Source: Rhizobium sp. Q54 (lineage in GTDB: Bacteria > Pseudomonadota > Alphaproteobacteria > SHVZ01). From it: DNA of 64,000 nucleotides. The position numbers and the translations under genes were made by a program. The number at the start of each line of letters is the position of its first letter. The stretch's first letter is position 1. The stretch is taken from positions 1-64,000 of the forward strand of contig CAMBVS010000002.1 in NCBI GenBank assembly GCA_945871425.1, given 5' to 3'. Positions 1-7,802 of the stretch are shown piece by piece. Below the pieces are notes generated by a model. The model was not told where the DNA came from. It saw nothing but the letters and a program-made list of their open reading frames with translations, and made no database searches.

Positions 1-120
1 GCCTTCATCACCAAGCACAACGCCGATCCCAAGCCATTTCGCTGGACCAAGTCCGCCGACCACATCCTCGCGTCGATCGAGCGCTTCTGCGTCTACAACA
101 AAACGGCTCAGAACTCATGA
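1..120 (+). CDS. IS630-family transposase, C-terminal fragment (5' end outside window)
   Basis: Thirty-nine residues ending in TGA at 118-120. The text AFITKHNADPKPFRWTKSAD followed by HILASIERFC is the typical C-terminal tail of IS630 DDE transposases, where NADPKPFxWTKxAD is strongly conserved. The DDE catalytic residues lie upstream of the window. The protein would cut and rejoin element ends at TA sites. It lies about 325 bp from a tRNA gene. Confidence 0.8.
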   Translation, partial: AFITKHNADPKPFRWTKSADHILASIERFCVYNKTAQNS

Positions 121-148
121 GACGATGATCTTCTGACCCAGGACACTA
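1..148 (+). mobile_element. right end of an IS630-family insertion sequence
   Basis: The window begins inside this element. It holds the transposase C-terminus and about 28 nt of terminal sequence. The outer end reads ctgacccaggacacta, whose reverse complement starts TAGTGTCCTGGGTCAG and looks like an IS630/Tc1-type terminal repeat finishing on a TA dinucleotide at 147-148, the usual target of this family. The left end is outside the window, so whether the element is complete cannot be judged. Confidence 0.7.
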
Positions 149-215
149 GGACGCTTCGGGCGCGGCGGCAACACCGGCCGAGGAACGAACGCCGGCGCTC
201 CGGCGTTGGCAGGCC

Positions 216-404
216 ATGGGCCGGAAGACCGCGTATTTCCTCGCCATCGTCCTCGGCGCCATGGCCATGGTGCCGAGGGCGACGGCTCCGGCCAATCGGG
301 CCGACCTCCGAGCGCAATGGGAATACTCCCATGCCGTCAATGCAGTCGTGACGTTCGCCGCGCTCTGCTGCTCGGTGATGTCGCAGCTCACCGCACGCGA
401 TTGA
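216..404 (+). CDS. possible small two-helix membrane protein, unrecognised
   Basis: A 62-residue frame starting MGRKTAYFLAIVLGAMAMVP. It has two hydrophobic stretches, at about residues 7-20 and 40-57, around a polar RADLRAQWEYSH segment. No family is recognised. No clear Shine-Dalgarno is visible before the ATG, and a competing frame overlaps it on the same strand. It sits alone between the IS630 end and the tRNA gene. An imperfect palindrome (ATGGGA-ATAC-TCCCAT, 317-332) inside the frame makes the opposite strand look coding too. It may not be a real gene; otherwise 149-444 holds nothing recognisable. Confidence 0.3.
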   Translation: MGRKTAYFLAIVLGAMAMVPRATAPANRADLRAQWEYSHAVNAVVTFAALCCSVMSQLTARD

Positions 405-444
405 GCCCGTGTTTTCGGGTCGTTTCGAAGGGTCGGGAGCTCGG

Positions 445-519
445 TGGTGGGCGCGACAGGGATTGAACCTGTGACCCCTACCATGTCAAGGTAGTGCTCT
501 CCCGCTGAGCTACGCGCCC
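445..519 (-). tRNA. tRNA-Val (anticodon GAC)
   Basis: The minus strand folds as a full cloverleaf. The acceptor stem is GGGCGCG paired with CGCGCCC, the D arm contains TAGCTCAGCGGGAGAGC, and the anticodon stem CTACC/GGTAG encloses TTGACAT with anticodon GAC. The T arm contains GGTTCAATCCC. Discriminator A is followed by an encoded CCA (445-447). GAC reads GTC and GTT valine codons. Confidence 0.95.
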
Positions 520-643
520 GCCCTCTTGGCGGTACCGGCCACCGAGGGCGTGCCTCTACCATCAAAAACGACCGGGGCGCAACAGCCTTGGGCAGCGGCG
601 CGCGCTCCGCTCGACGACGCCGCTTGTCGCGGCGCGAGCTGAT

Positions 644-1522
644 CTAGGGACCGCGGCCGTCGGCGATCCGTCCGGGCCGGCTCTGCCCGGGCGCGGCGAA
701 CGGATCCAGGATCGGGACCAACCCGTGAAGGCGAACCGTCTCCTCCGCCAGCGTCCGATCGGCGGGCAGGCAGACGATGTTGCAGGAGACGACGCCCGGC
801 CAGAAATTCTCGGCGCGCTGTCGATGGTTGGCGGGGTTGAAGAGGGGCGGCCGGTGCCACCAGGCTCGATACCCCAGCGCGTCGAGGCTCATCAGCAGCG
901 CCGGGGCCTTCCTGGAGACTTCCAGATAGACGATCGGCCGGTGGCGCTCGATCGTCGCCGTCGCGCCGGAAACGACGTCGAGCTCCATACCCTCGACGTC
1001 GATCTTGATGAGGTCGCACGCCGGAAGGTCGAGCGCGTCGATGGTCAGAAGCGGGACCGCCTCCGCGGCGACCGCGCGGGTCGGCTGGTCCGTGAAGTCG
1101 CGAAGCGATATGTCGAATCCGCCGAAATTGTCCTCACTCGCGTAGTCGAGGACCGGGACATCGATGTGTCCGGGCTCCTCGCCGACCGCGGCCCTCACGG
1201 GAACCGCAACGGACGCGAGGCTGTTCACCGCGACATTGGCACGGAGGATGCGGTGAAGAAAGGTCTGGGGCTCGAATGCGAGCACACGACCGGTCGGTCC
1301 GGCCGCCCGCGCCAGCGGCACGGTGATGCTGCCGATGTTGGCACCGACGTCGAGGACGGTCGCGCCGGGCCGGACCAGTGAAACCAGGAACGCCACCTCG
1401 ATCTCGCTGTATTCGCCGTAGGCGGCGAGCGACCGGCCGATGTAGAGGTCCGACAACAGGACGAAGAACAGGCCGTGGCGACAGCCCAGAAGCGCGATGG
1501 GGACTTTGTTCGGCTCGGACAT
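644..1522 (-). CDS. FkbM family SAM-dependent methyltransferase
   Basis: A 292-residue protein. The SAM-binding motif DVGANIGSITVPLARAAG (about residues 59-76) is followed by GRVLAFEPQ, and the second half carries DLIKIDVEGMELDVVSGA, the acidic signature of the FkbM/Methyltransf_21 fold. These enzymes usually O-methylate sugars or polyketides, and in proteobacteria often sit in polysaccharide clusters. No glycan genes are adjacent here, so the substrate is unknown. It is divergent from the next gene across about 97 bp and starts at ATG (MSEPNKVPIALLG). The family call is firm and the role open. Confidence 0.85.
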   Translation of the reverse strand: MSEPNKVPIALLGCRHGLFFVLLSDLYIGRSLAAYGEYSEIEVAFLVSLVRPGATVLDVGANIGSITVPLARAAGPTGRVLAFEPQTFLHRILRANVAVNSLASVAVPVRAAVGEEPGHIDVPVLDYASEDNFGGFDISLRDFTDQPTRAVAAEAVPLLTIDALDLPACDLIKIDVEGMELDVVSGATATIERHRPIVYLEVSRKAPALLMSLDALGYRAWWHRPPLFNPANHRQRAENFWPGVVSCNIVCLPADRTLAEETVRLHGLVPILDPFAAPGQSRPGRIADGRGP

Positions 1523-1619
1523 CGCGCTTGCTTCAAATTGCGACAGTTAACCGCCAGCCGAACGTTCCCTCGCCCAGACGATTTCGACCTCCCCTACTCT
1601 CAGTCGGGAGGCCGGTCAA

Positions 1620-2564
1620 ATGCAGGCCCTCGGCATGACGATGACAGCGCCGCCGGATTCGTCTAAATCGCTAGCTATGGACTGTCACGCGGAAGCCTTG
1701 CCCGGCCGCTCGCCGATCACCCTCGCCGAGCCGCGCCTGCTGTCGCTTCCGGTGGTGCTGGCGTCTCCGCACAGCGGCCGGCACTACGCACCCGAGTTCC
1801 TGGCCCTGGTCGAGGTGCCCGAGGGCGAGCTGAGGCGGGCCGAGGACGCCTTCGTCGACCGCCTGTTCGCCGCCGCCCCCGGGCTCGGCGTGCCGCTGCT
1901 CGCGGCCGAGTTCCCGAGGTCGATGGTCGACGTCAACCGGGAGGCCCTCGAGCTCGACCCCGAGATGTTCGACGGCGCATTGCCGGCCGAGGCGAACACG
2001 CGCTCGCCCCGCGTCGCCGCCGGTCTCGGCGCCATCCCCCGGCTTTCGGCCGGCGGGCGCCCGCTTTACCGCCGCCCGCTTCCGGTGGCCGATGCGCTCG
2101 CCTCGATCGATCGCTTCTGGCGTCCCTATCACCGCGCGCTTGCCGGCCTCGTCGACGCGGCCCAGGCGCGCTTCGGCGTCGCCCTCCTGATCGACTGCCA
2201 CTCGATGCCGTCCGCCGGCGGGGTCGGCGACACCGCCGGCGGAGAGACGCTGGCCGACATCGTGCTCGGCGACGCGTTCGGCCAGTCCTGCGACCCGCGT
2301 TTCGTCGAGCGGGCCGAGACCTATCTCGCCGGCCACGGCTACGCCGTCGTCCGCAACACGCCCTATGCCGGCGGCTTCACCACGCGCCACTACGGACGGC
2401 CCGCCGAGGGCATCCACGCACTCCAGATCGAGATCAACCGCGCGCTCTATCTCGACGAGGCGCGCATCGAGCCGATTGCCGCCTTCGCCGCCGTCTCTCG
2501 CGACCTCCTCGGCCTGGTCGAGGCGCTCGGGCAAGCCTCCCTGGAGATCCGCGGCCCGCGATGA
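1620..2564 (+). CDS. N-formylglutamate amidohydrolase family protein
   Basis: A 314-residue zinc hydrolase of the HutG-like N-formylglutamate amidohydrolase family, which releases formate and L-glutamate at the end of one histidine degradation route. Visible motifs are SPHSGRHY (metal His), AEFPRSMVDVNRE and LLIDCHSMPS, with the C-terminal IEINRALYLDE typical of the family. ATG 1620 was chosen because gggagg lies 8 nt upstream; a later ATG at 1677 would also keep the whole domain. No other histidine-utilisation gene is nearby, so the substrate may be another N-acyl amino acid. Its stop overlaps the start of the next gene (ATGA). Confidence 0.85.
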   Translation: MQALGMTMTAPPDSSKSLAMDCHAEALPGRSPITLAEPRLLSLPVVLASPHSGRHYAPEFLALVEVPEGELRRAEDAFVDRLFAAAPGLGVPLLAAEFPRSMVDVNREALELDPEMFDGALPAEANTRSPRVAAGLGAIPRLSAGGRPLYRRPLPVADALASIDRFWRPYHRALAGLVDAAQARFGVALLIDCHSMPSAGGVGDTAGGETLADIVLGDAFGQSCDPRFVERAETYLAGHGYAVVRNTPYAGGFTTRHYGRPAEGIHALQIEINRALYLDEARIEPIAAFAAVSRDLLGLVEALGQASLEIRGPR

Positions 2565-3094
2565 GCGACGAGCCGATCATCCGTCCGGCGACGCCGGCGG
2601 ATCTGCCCGCGATCCAGGCGATCTACGCCCACCACGTCGCCCAAGGCCTTGCCAGCTTCGAGGAGGTGCCGCCGGACGTCGAGGAGATGCGCCGGCGCTT
2701 CGCGACGCTGACCGAGGCGGGTTTCCCCTACCTGGTGGCCGAGGCCGAGGGCCAGGTGCTGGGCTATTCCTATTGCGGCCCCTACCGTCCCCGGCCGGCC
2801 TATCGCTTTTCGGTCGAGAACTCGGTCTATCTGGCGCCCGAAGCGGCGCGGCGCGGTATCGGGCGACGCCTGCTGGAGACGCTGATCGAGCGGGCGACGG
2901 CTCTCGGCAAGCGCCAAATGGTGGCCGTAATCGGCGACAGCGCCAACCATGCCTCGATCGGGCTGCATACGGCGCTGGGCTTCAGGATGGTGGGGAAGGT
3001 CGAAGGTGCGGGCTTCAAGCACGGCCGCTGGGTCGACAGCGTCCTGATGCAACGCCCGCTCGGCCCCGGCGCCTCGACCCCGCCCTCGGCTTGA
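2561..3094 (+). CDS. GNAT N-acetyltransferase, phosphinothricin/methionine-sulfone acetyltransferase type
   Basis: A 177-residue GNAT protein whose start IIRPATPADLPAIQAIYAHH and core YLAPEAARRGIGRRLLETLIERA contain the acetyl-CoA loop RRGIGR. The segment NHASIGLHTALGFRMVGKVEGAGFKHGRW is characteristic of the Pat/Bar/MddA branch, which acetylates the amino group of phosphinothricin-like or oxidised methionine analogues. The ATG overlaps the upstream stop by 4 nt, so the two genes are probably co-translated. The natural substrate cannot be read from sequence. No U-run terminator follows on this strand. Confidence 0.85.
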   Translation: MSDEPIIRPATPADLPAIQAIYAHHVAQGLASFEEVPPDVEEMRRRFATLTEAGFPYLVAEAEGQVLGYSYCGPYRPRPAYRFSVENSVYLAPEAARRGIGRRLLETLIERATALGKRQMVAVIGDSANHASIGLHTALGFRMVGKVEGAGFKHGRWVDSVLMQRPLGPGASTPPSA

Positions 3095-3103
3095 GAGCCG
3101 GCC

Positions 3104-3137
3104 AAAAAAAGAAGAGGCCGTGCCCGAAGGCACGGCC
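3104..3137 (-). terminator. Rho-independent terminator, minus strand
   Basis: Stem GGCCGTGCC/GGCACGGCC (9 bp, 3116-3137) with a UUCG tetraloop, followed on the minus strand by TCTTCTTTTTTT. It ends the candidate small RNA and/or the minus-strand MaoC-HEPN transcript. On the plus strand the hairpin lacks a U-run. Confidence 0.85.
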
Positions 3138-3206
3138 CGAGTTTAGGGAGGAAACGCCCATAAGGGCATTGCGTTGGACGGGCCCGAAGGCTTGCATCCG
3201 CCGCGT
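3104..3206 (-). ncRNA. candidate small RNA with a CCUCCC loop
   Basis: The minus strand has a promoter-like TTGACT (3235-3240), about 100 nt of structured sequence and a perfect terminator. In order the RNA shows a small GCCC-UUAU-GGGC hairpin, a GUUU/AAAC hairpin that puts CCUCCCU (3145-3151) in its loop, and a 9-bp stem GGCCGUGCC closed by UUCG with a UCUUCUUUUUUU tail. Loop-exposed CCUCC motifs that mimic an anti-Shine-Dalgarno are known from alphaproteobacterial small RNAs (the ar14/cuckoo group, Rhodobacter CcsR RNAs). The likeness is judged by eye. It lies 129 bp beyond the stop of a minus-strand gene and could instead be that gene's 3' end. Confidence 0.55.
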
Positions 3207-3211
3207 TGCAA

Positions 3212-3240
3212 TATGTGCTCCCGCGGCGCAGCAAAGTCAA
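3212..3240 (-). promoter_or_regulatory. sigma70-like promoter of the candidate small RNA
   Basis: TTGACT at 3235-3240, a 17-nt spacer, then CACATA at 3212-3217 (minus strand). The -35 box is near consensus and the -10 is weak. The predicted start is near 3206. The surrounding 3180-3330 stretch is noticeably more AT-rich than the flanking genes. Confidence 0.5.
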
Positions 3241-3334
3241 TCCGCGAATTTATCTCTCAATTTGATCAATCGATTAAGTAGCGTTTCACATCGAACCCAA
3301 ACTGGAGCGGGCTAAATATGGTGCGGCGCAACCG

Positions 3335-4123
3335 TCAGCCGATGGGCAGCGCCGGCGACACCGCGCGGGGCAGGTCGAACTGGTCCGAGGCACGGACGTC
3401 GATGTCCGCAACCGAGCGGGCCAGCAGGCTTGAATCCGAGAAGAGCTGATCGACCGTGAGTTCGATCGGCTGACCGACCCGGGCCCGGCCTTCGCGGTCG
3501 GTCCCGGCGAAGCGGCGGGTGGCCAAGCCGCGGTGACGCGCGATCAGGTTGCGGATCTCGACCAGGCGGGCCACCCGGTCGCGGACGCTGTCCTCGACGA
3601 AGAGCGCGAAGCCGAACCGATCGGCGACCCAGCGTTCGAGCGCCTCCAGGCCCGCGGCCGAGAGCTGGAAGACGCGGTCGCGGACCAGGGTATCGACGAT
3701 CTCGTCGACGGAGTCGTGCTCGACCAGAAGCTCGAGCGGCACGCCCTCGCCCGGCCCCAGCGCGCGCGGGTTGTTGACGGCGAGCAGCACGGTCAACTCG
3801 GCGAGATAGGCCAGATAGCTGTCGACGACGCGGCTCAAGACCATGTGCAGGAAGACGTGGCGCTGGCCGCGAAGCGTGCGGGCCATCGCTCCCTCGGCCG
3901 ACGGCACTTGGGCGCCGCCGCCGACGGGGCGGCCGCTGACACCGGGCGGCACCGCCTCGGATGCCAGCCGCGCCATGTCGTCGACGCGAAGCGCCAGGTC
4001 GGAGACGAATCCGATGAAGCGCCAGAGCTCCGCATGGGTGCGGAAGAACCGGGCGCAGGCGTCCGACATCGGATCGGGCGGCAAGGGCGCGGTCGACGCA
4101 GAGGCCGAGTGTCCGCTCTCCAT
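3335..4123 (-). CDS. HEPN-like helical protein, unrecognised
   Basis: A 262-residue, mostly helical protein that I cannot assign to a named family. The second half has EIRNLIARHRG (R191, N192, H197), which fits the Rx4-6H motif of HEPN domains, often RNA-binding or RNase units in toxin-antitoxin and defence proteins. The middle (RHVFLHMVLSRVVDSYLAYL) is helical too. The start ATG 4123 is 1 nt after the stop of the MaoC-type gene, so the two are tightly coupled. The N-terminal 20 residues are low in complexity, and ATG 4069 (MSDACARFF) is an alternative start. The HEPN reading is inferred from one motif. Confidence 0.6.
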   Translation of the reverse strand: MESGHSASASTAPLPPDPMSDACARFFRTHAELWRFIGFVSDLALRVDDMARLASEAVPPGVSGRPVGGGAQVPSAEGAMARTLRGQRHVFLHMVLSRVVDSYLAYLAELTVLLAVNNPRALGPGEGVPLELLVEHDSVDEIVDTLVRDRVFQLSAAGLEALERWVADRFGFALFVEDSVRDRVARLVEIRNLIARHRGLATRRFAGTDREGRARVGQPIELTVDQLFSDSSLLARSVADIDVRASDQFDLPRAVSPALPIG

Positions 4124-4124
4124 C

Positions 4125-4979
4125 TCAGGCCTCCGCCAGCATCGCCTCGCCCTCCATGGCGAGGGCGCCGGTCTCGTTGGCGGCCCAAAGGGCGACCGCC
4201 TTGCCGGACTCCGCCGGCTTGCCGCCGACAGTGAGCGGACGGTCGGCGAAGACCGGCGACAGCGCCCGGAAGCTGAAACCCCGCACGCGGGCATCCGGCC
4301 GCTGCCGTCGCAGAAGGTCGAGCATCAGCGTCGCCTGCAGCGGTCCGTGCACGACCAGGCCGGGATAGCCCTCGATCGCCGTCACGTAAGGATGGTCGTA
4401 GTGGATGCGGTGGCCGTTGAAGGTCAGCGCCGAATAGCGGAACAGCAGGACCGGATCGGGGACCAGACGCCGCGTCCAGGCGGCATCCGCCGGCTGAGGC
4501 TTTGCCGCCGGCGCCGGGTCGCCGGGCTTCGGGCTGCCGCGATAGACGATGTCGTGCTCCTCGTCGAGCGCCAGCACGCCCGCCGAAAGCACCTGATGGC
4601 GCACGGTGACGAAGACGAGAGGACCGGAGCGTCCTTCCTTGGCTTCGACCTTCAGGATCTCCGAATCGCGGCGGATCGGCTCGCCGAGCGGGATCGGCCG
4701 CAGGAAGGTAAGCCGGCTTCCCGCCCACATCCGCCGCGGCAGCGGCACCGGCGGCAGGAATCCGCCCCGCCGCGGATGACCATCGGGACCCAACTCGGAC
4801 GCGGGCTTGGCCTCGAGGAAATAAAGCCAGTGCCAGAGCGGCGGCAGAGCGTCGCCCGCCTTCGGTGGCGGATCGGTGCGATCGAGGGTTGCGGCGAGCG
4901 CCGCGACCGGCGGCAAGGCGGCAATGTCCTCGGCGCTGCTGCGCCGGCCGACCCATGCCTTCAACCCGTCAAGATCCAT
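4125..4979 (-). CDS. MaoC-like (R)-acyl dehydratase / FAS1-type dehydratase
   Basis: A 284-residue double hot-dog protein resembling mesaconyl-C4-CoA hydratase and the HTD2-type hydroxyacyl-thioester dehydratases. Motifs include PPLWHWLYFLEA near residue 45, MWAGSRLTF, and YSALTFNGHRIHYDHPYVTAIEGYPGLVVHGPLQATLM, where FNGHRIHYD carries the hydratase Asp/His pair. It would hydrate or dehydrate a CoA thioester. ATG 4979 has GGAG upstream and fits the family N-terminus. It is the first gene of a two-gene unit with the HEPN-like protein, which is an odd partner. Confidence 0.8.
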   Translation of the reverse strand: MDLDGLKAWVGRRSSAEDIAALPPVAALAATLDRTDPPPKAGDALPPLWHWLYFLEAKPASELGPDGHPRRGGFLPPVPLPRRMWAGSRLTFLRPIPLGEPIRRDSEILKVEAKEGRSGPLVFVTVRHQVLSAGVLALDEEHDIVYRGSPKPGDPAPAAKPQPADAAWTRRLVPDPVLLFRYSALTFNGHRIHYDHPYVTAIEGYPGLVVHGPLQATLMLDLLRRQRPDARVRGFSFRALSPVFADRPLTVGGKPAESGKAVALWAANETGALAMEGEAMLAEA

Positions 4980-5038
4980 TCGGCTCCGTCCCCCGTCCGC
5001 CCGCGACCATAGCTGCGGGCGGCTGTCTGCGGAAGGCG

Positions 5039-6025
5039 TCAGCCCCAGAGCGCGGCTTCGGGAGGCAGGATGCTGCTGCCCTCGAAGACGAGGCCCGGCT
5101 CGCGGTCCTTGGCCAGCAGCAGCGGACCGTCGAGATCGGCCCAACGCGCGGTTTGCGCCACCAGAACCGCCGGCGCCATCGCGAGCGAGGTCGCCAGCAT
5201 GCAGCCGACCATCACCTCGAACCCGGCGGCGCGTGCCGCATCCGCGAGCGCCAGCGCCTCGGTCAGGCCGCCGGCCTTGTCCAGCTTGACGTTGATCGCC
5301 TCGTAGCGGCCCTTGAGCTCGGCCAGGTGATGACGGTCGTGCACGCTCTCGTCGGCGCAGACGATGACCGGGTGCGGCACCGTGGCCAGCACCGCGTCGC
5401 GATCGGAGGGCAGTGGCTGCTCGATCATCTCGACCCCGAGACGCGCGAACTCAGGCGAGAAGCGCGTGAAGTGGTCGATGGTCCAGGCCTCGTTCGGATC
5501 GACGATCAGCCGGGACTTCGGTGCGCCTTCGCGGACGGCGCGGATGCGGGCATCGTCGCCGTCGCCGCCGAGCTTGATCTTGAGCAGCGGCCGGTCCGCC
5601 GAAGCAGCCGCGTCGGCCTTCATCTTCTTAGGATCGTCAAAGCTGATGGTGAAGGCGGTCACCACCGGCTTCGGCGCCGGCCGGCCGGCGAGATCCCACA
5701 CTCGCTTGCCTGCCTTCTTCGCCTCGAGGTCCCAGAGCGCGCAGTCGACGCCGTTGCGCGCGGCACCGGGTTTCAGCCTCTTCTCGAGGCCGGCGCGATC
5801 GAGCCCCTTGGCGATGTCGTCAGCGACGCTCATGATCGTCTCGACGACGCCGTCCATCGACTCGCCGTATCGCTTGTAGGGCACGCATTCAGCGCGGCCG
5901 ACGACGTCGCCATCGGCGATCTCGACCAGGACGACCGGCTGCTGTGTGCGCGTCTCCCGGCTAATCTTGAAGGCGCCCCGGATCGGGAACACCTCCTGAC
6001 GCGCGGCGAGGCGCCTTGGCATCAT
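5039..6025 (-). CDS. dgcA: N-acetyl-D-glutamate racemase DgcA (enolase superfamily, dipeptide-epimerase type)
   Basis: A 328-residue enolase-superfamily protein of the L-Ala-D/L-Glu epimerase branch. Catalytic features are visible: LLKIKLGG (KxK base), DPNEAW, IEQPLP and CADES (metal ligands), and INVKLDKAGG (second Lys). Directly upstream and overlapping by ATGA is a DUF1611 gene, and this pair matches the described DgcN-DgcA route in which D-glutamate is N-acetylated and then racemised on the way to L-glutamate. Dipeptide epimerase activity on muropeptide L-Ala-D-Glu is the main alternative. ATG 6025 is immediately followed by a second ATG at 6022; the choice does not change the domain. Confidence 0.8.
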   Translation of the reverse strand: MMPRRLAARQEVFPIRGAFKISRETRTQQPVVLVEIADGDVVGRAECVPYKRYGESMDGVVETIMSVADDIAKGLDRAGLEKRLKPGAARNGVDCALWDLEAKKAGKRVWDLAGRPAPKPVVTAFTISFDDPKKMKADAAASADRPLLKIKLGGDGDDARIRAVREGAPKSRLIVDPNEAWTIDHFTRFSPEFARLGVEMIEQPLPSDRDAVLATVPHPVIVCADESVHDRHHLAELKGRYEAINVKLDKAGGLTEALALADAARAAGFEVMVGCMLATSLAMAPAVLVAQTARWADLDGPLLLAKDREPGLVFEGSSILPPEAALWG

Positions 6026-7020
6026 CGGAGCACGTCGACGATGGGGGCGACGCCGGTGCGGAGCGGATCGACCGTCGGGAGACCGAGCTTGTCCTCGGTC
6101 TTCTTCAGGAGCTTGATCGCGTCCTTTTCGCCGAGGCGCTGGGTGTTGATGGCGATGCCGACGCACTTCACCTTCGGATTGGTGAGCTGCCCCGCCTCGA
6201 CGTTGCGGGCGATGCAGTCTTCCAGGCTCGGATGCTTGTAGCCGGGGAGGCCGCGCATATGCGGGCGGCCGTGCTCGTGGCAGACCACCATCGCATCCGC
6301 CTGGGAGCCATGGATGAGGCCGAGGGTCACGCCGGCGTAGGAGGCATGGAACAGCGATCCCTGGCCTTCGATCAGGTCCCAGTGATCGGCATCGTTCTCC
6401 GGCGCCAGCCATTCGACGGCTCCCGAGATGAAATCGGAGACCACCGCATCGATGGAGACGCCGCGGCCGGCGATGAAGATGCCGGTCTGGCCGGTGGCGC
6501 GGAAGTCGGCCTTCATCTTGCGGGCCCGCATCTCCCTCTCAAGCGCGAGCGTGGTGAACATCTTGCCGACCGAGCAGTCGGTGCCGACGGTGAGCAGGCG
6601 CTTGCCCTTGCGCTTGATGCCGTTGCCGACATCGAACTCGCGGTCGGGACGGCGGACGTCGAAGAGCGAGCGGCCGTTGGCCTTGGCGGCGGCGGCCAGC
6701 TTCGGCAGGTCGTGCAGGCTGGTGTGCAGGCCGCTCGCGACGTCCATACCCAGTTCGACGGCCTTGACCAGGTGCTTCTCCCAGGAGGCGGGAATGACGC
6801 CGCCGCGATTGGCGACGCCGACCAGGACCGTCTTCACCCCCGCCTTTGCCGCCTGGGCGATGTTCATGTCGGGAATGCCGAGGTCGGCCTTGCAGCCCGG
6901 CAGGCGGAACTGCCCCTTGCACCAGTCCGGGCGCCAGACCTTGACGCCGTTGGCGGTCTTGGCCGCGAGCTGGTCGGCGGCATCGCCGATGAACAGCAGG
7001 TACGGATGCTTGATCTTCAC
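6022..7020 (-). CDS. dgcN: D-glutamate N-acetyltransferase DgcN (DUF1611 family)
   Basis: A 332-residue DUF1611 protein. It begins KIKHPYLLFIGDAADQLAAK and has a P-loop-like VGTDCSVGKMFTTLALE in the C-terminal half, then FRATGQTGIFIAGRGVSIDAV and LIEGQGSLFHASYAGVTLGL, all family hallmarks. DUF1611 proteins paired with an epimerase have been described as D-glutamate N-acetyltransferases (DgcN). GTG 7020 was selected because GGGGGG lies just upstream and the family starts there; upstream in-frame starts add an atypical tail. It overlaps dgcA by 4 nt, forming a two-gene operon. Distinguishing D-Glu from other acyl acceptors needs biochemistry. Confidence 0.8.
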   Translation of the reverse strand: MKIKHPYLLFIGDAADQLAAKTANGVKVWRPDWCKGQFRLPGCKADLGIPDMNIAQAAKAGVKTVLVGVANRGGVIPASWEKHLVKAVELGMDVASGLHTSLHDLPKLAAAAKANGRSLFDVRRPDREFDVGNGIKRKGKRLLTVGTDCSVGKMFTTLALEREMRARKMKADFRATGQTGIFIAGRGVSIDAVVSDFISGAVEWLAPENDADHWDLIEGQGSLFHASYAGVTLGLIHGSQADAMVVCHEHGRPHMRGLPGYKHPSLEDCIARNVEAGQLTNPKVKCVGIAINTQRLGEKDAIKLLKKTEDKLGLPTVDPLRTGVAPIVDVLR

Positions 7021-7132
7021 TTGGAGCCCCCCGAGGCATTGAGAACGGCGCGCGATACTAGCCAAATTTTCCCAATTGGAAAGGCGGGGACGCATGGACA
7101 GGATGACGCGGGCGCCGGCATGATCCCGGCCC

Positions 7133-7711
7133 ATGACCCTGGTCTCCGACGTCCTCGACTTCTGGTTCGGCGCCCCCGGCTCACCCGGCCGCGGCCAGTT
7201 CCGCGAAGCCTGGTTCCGCAAGGACCCGGATTTCGACAATGAAATCCGCCGGCACTTCCTGGAGGCGACCGAGGCGGCGGCGAGAGGAGAGCACGACCGG
7301 CTGCAGGCGGATGCCCGGGGCACGCTAGCGTTGGTCATCCTGCTCGACCAGTTCCCGCGCAACCTCTACCGGAGCCAGGCCAAGGCCTTCGCCGCCGACC
7401 GGAAGGCGCGCGAGGTTGCCGACCTGGCGCTGGCCCGCGGCTTCGACCGCGAGTTCGTGCCCTGCGAGCGGCTGTTTTTCTACCTGCCGTTCGAGCACAG
7501 CGAGAGCCTCCCCGACCAGGAGCGCTCGGTCGCGCTGTTCCGGAGCCTCGCCGGCGAGGAGGCCTGGCTGGAGAAGGGGCTGGAGGCGGCGCTCAAGCAT
7601 CTGCACATCATCCAGCGCTTCGGCCGCTTCCCGCATCGCAACCCGGCGCTGGGGCGCGAGACCACGGTCGACGAGGCGGATTTCCTGAAGCAGCCCGGCT
7701 CGTCGTTCTAG
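7133..7711 (+). CDS. DUF924 family protein
   Basis: A 192-residue protein with the DUF924 signatures: DVLDFWFG near the N-terminus, LALVILLDQFPRNLYR in the middle and FFYLPFEHSE then HLHIIQRFGRFPHRN in the second half. The fold is all-helical and TPR-like, and no enzyme activity is established for the family. It starts about 112 bp from the divergent dgcN gene and precedes ggt by about 90 bp, so DUF924 and ggt may share a transcript. Length is normal for the family. Confidence 0.85.
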   Translation: MTLVSDVLDFWFGAPGSPGRGQFREAWFRKDPDFDNEIRRHFLEATEAAARGEHDRLQADARGTLALVILLDQFPRNLYRSQAKAFAADRKAREVADLALARGFDREFVPCERLFFYLPFEHSESLPDQERSVALFRSLAGEEAWLEKGLEAALKHLHIIQRFGRFPHRNPALGRETTVDEADFLKQPGSSF

Positions 7712-7802
7712 CCGACCATTTGCCGGGGTATCGCCCCTGGGCTAACCTCACAACCGTCAGGGTACCCCCTTTCGCCCGCCCCCTTCCTCCCCGGGAGCCG
7801 TC

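Noticed and set aside
146-565. Minus-strand frame containing SSAGEHYLDMVGVTGSIPVAP
   Set aside because: That peptide is the translation of the tRNA-Val gene on the same strand, a well-known spurious product.
3116-3137. Terminator of the plus-strand acetyltransferase gene
   Set aside because: The stem is symmetric, but the U-run exists only on the minus strand; on the plus strand an A-run precedes the stem.
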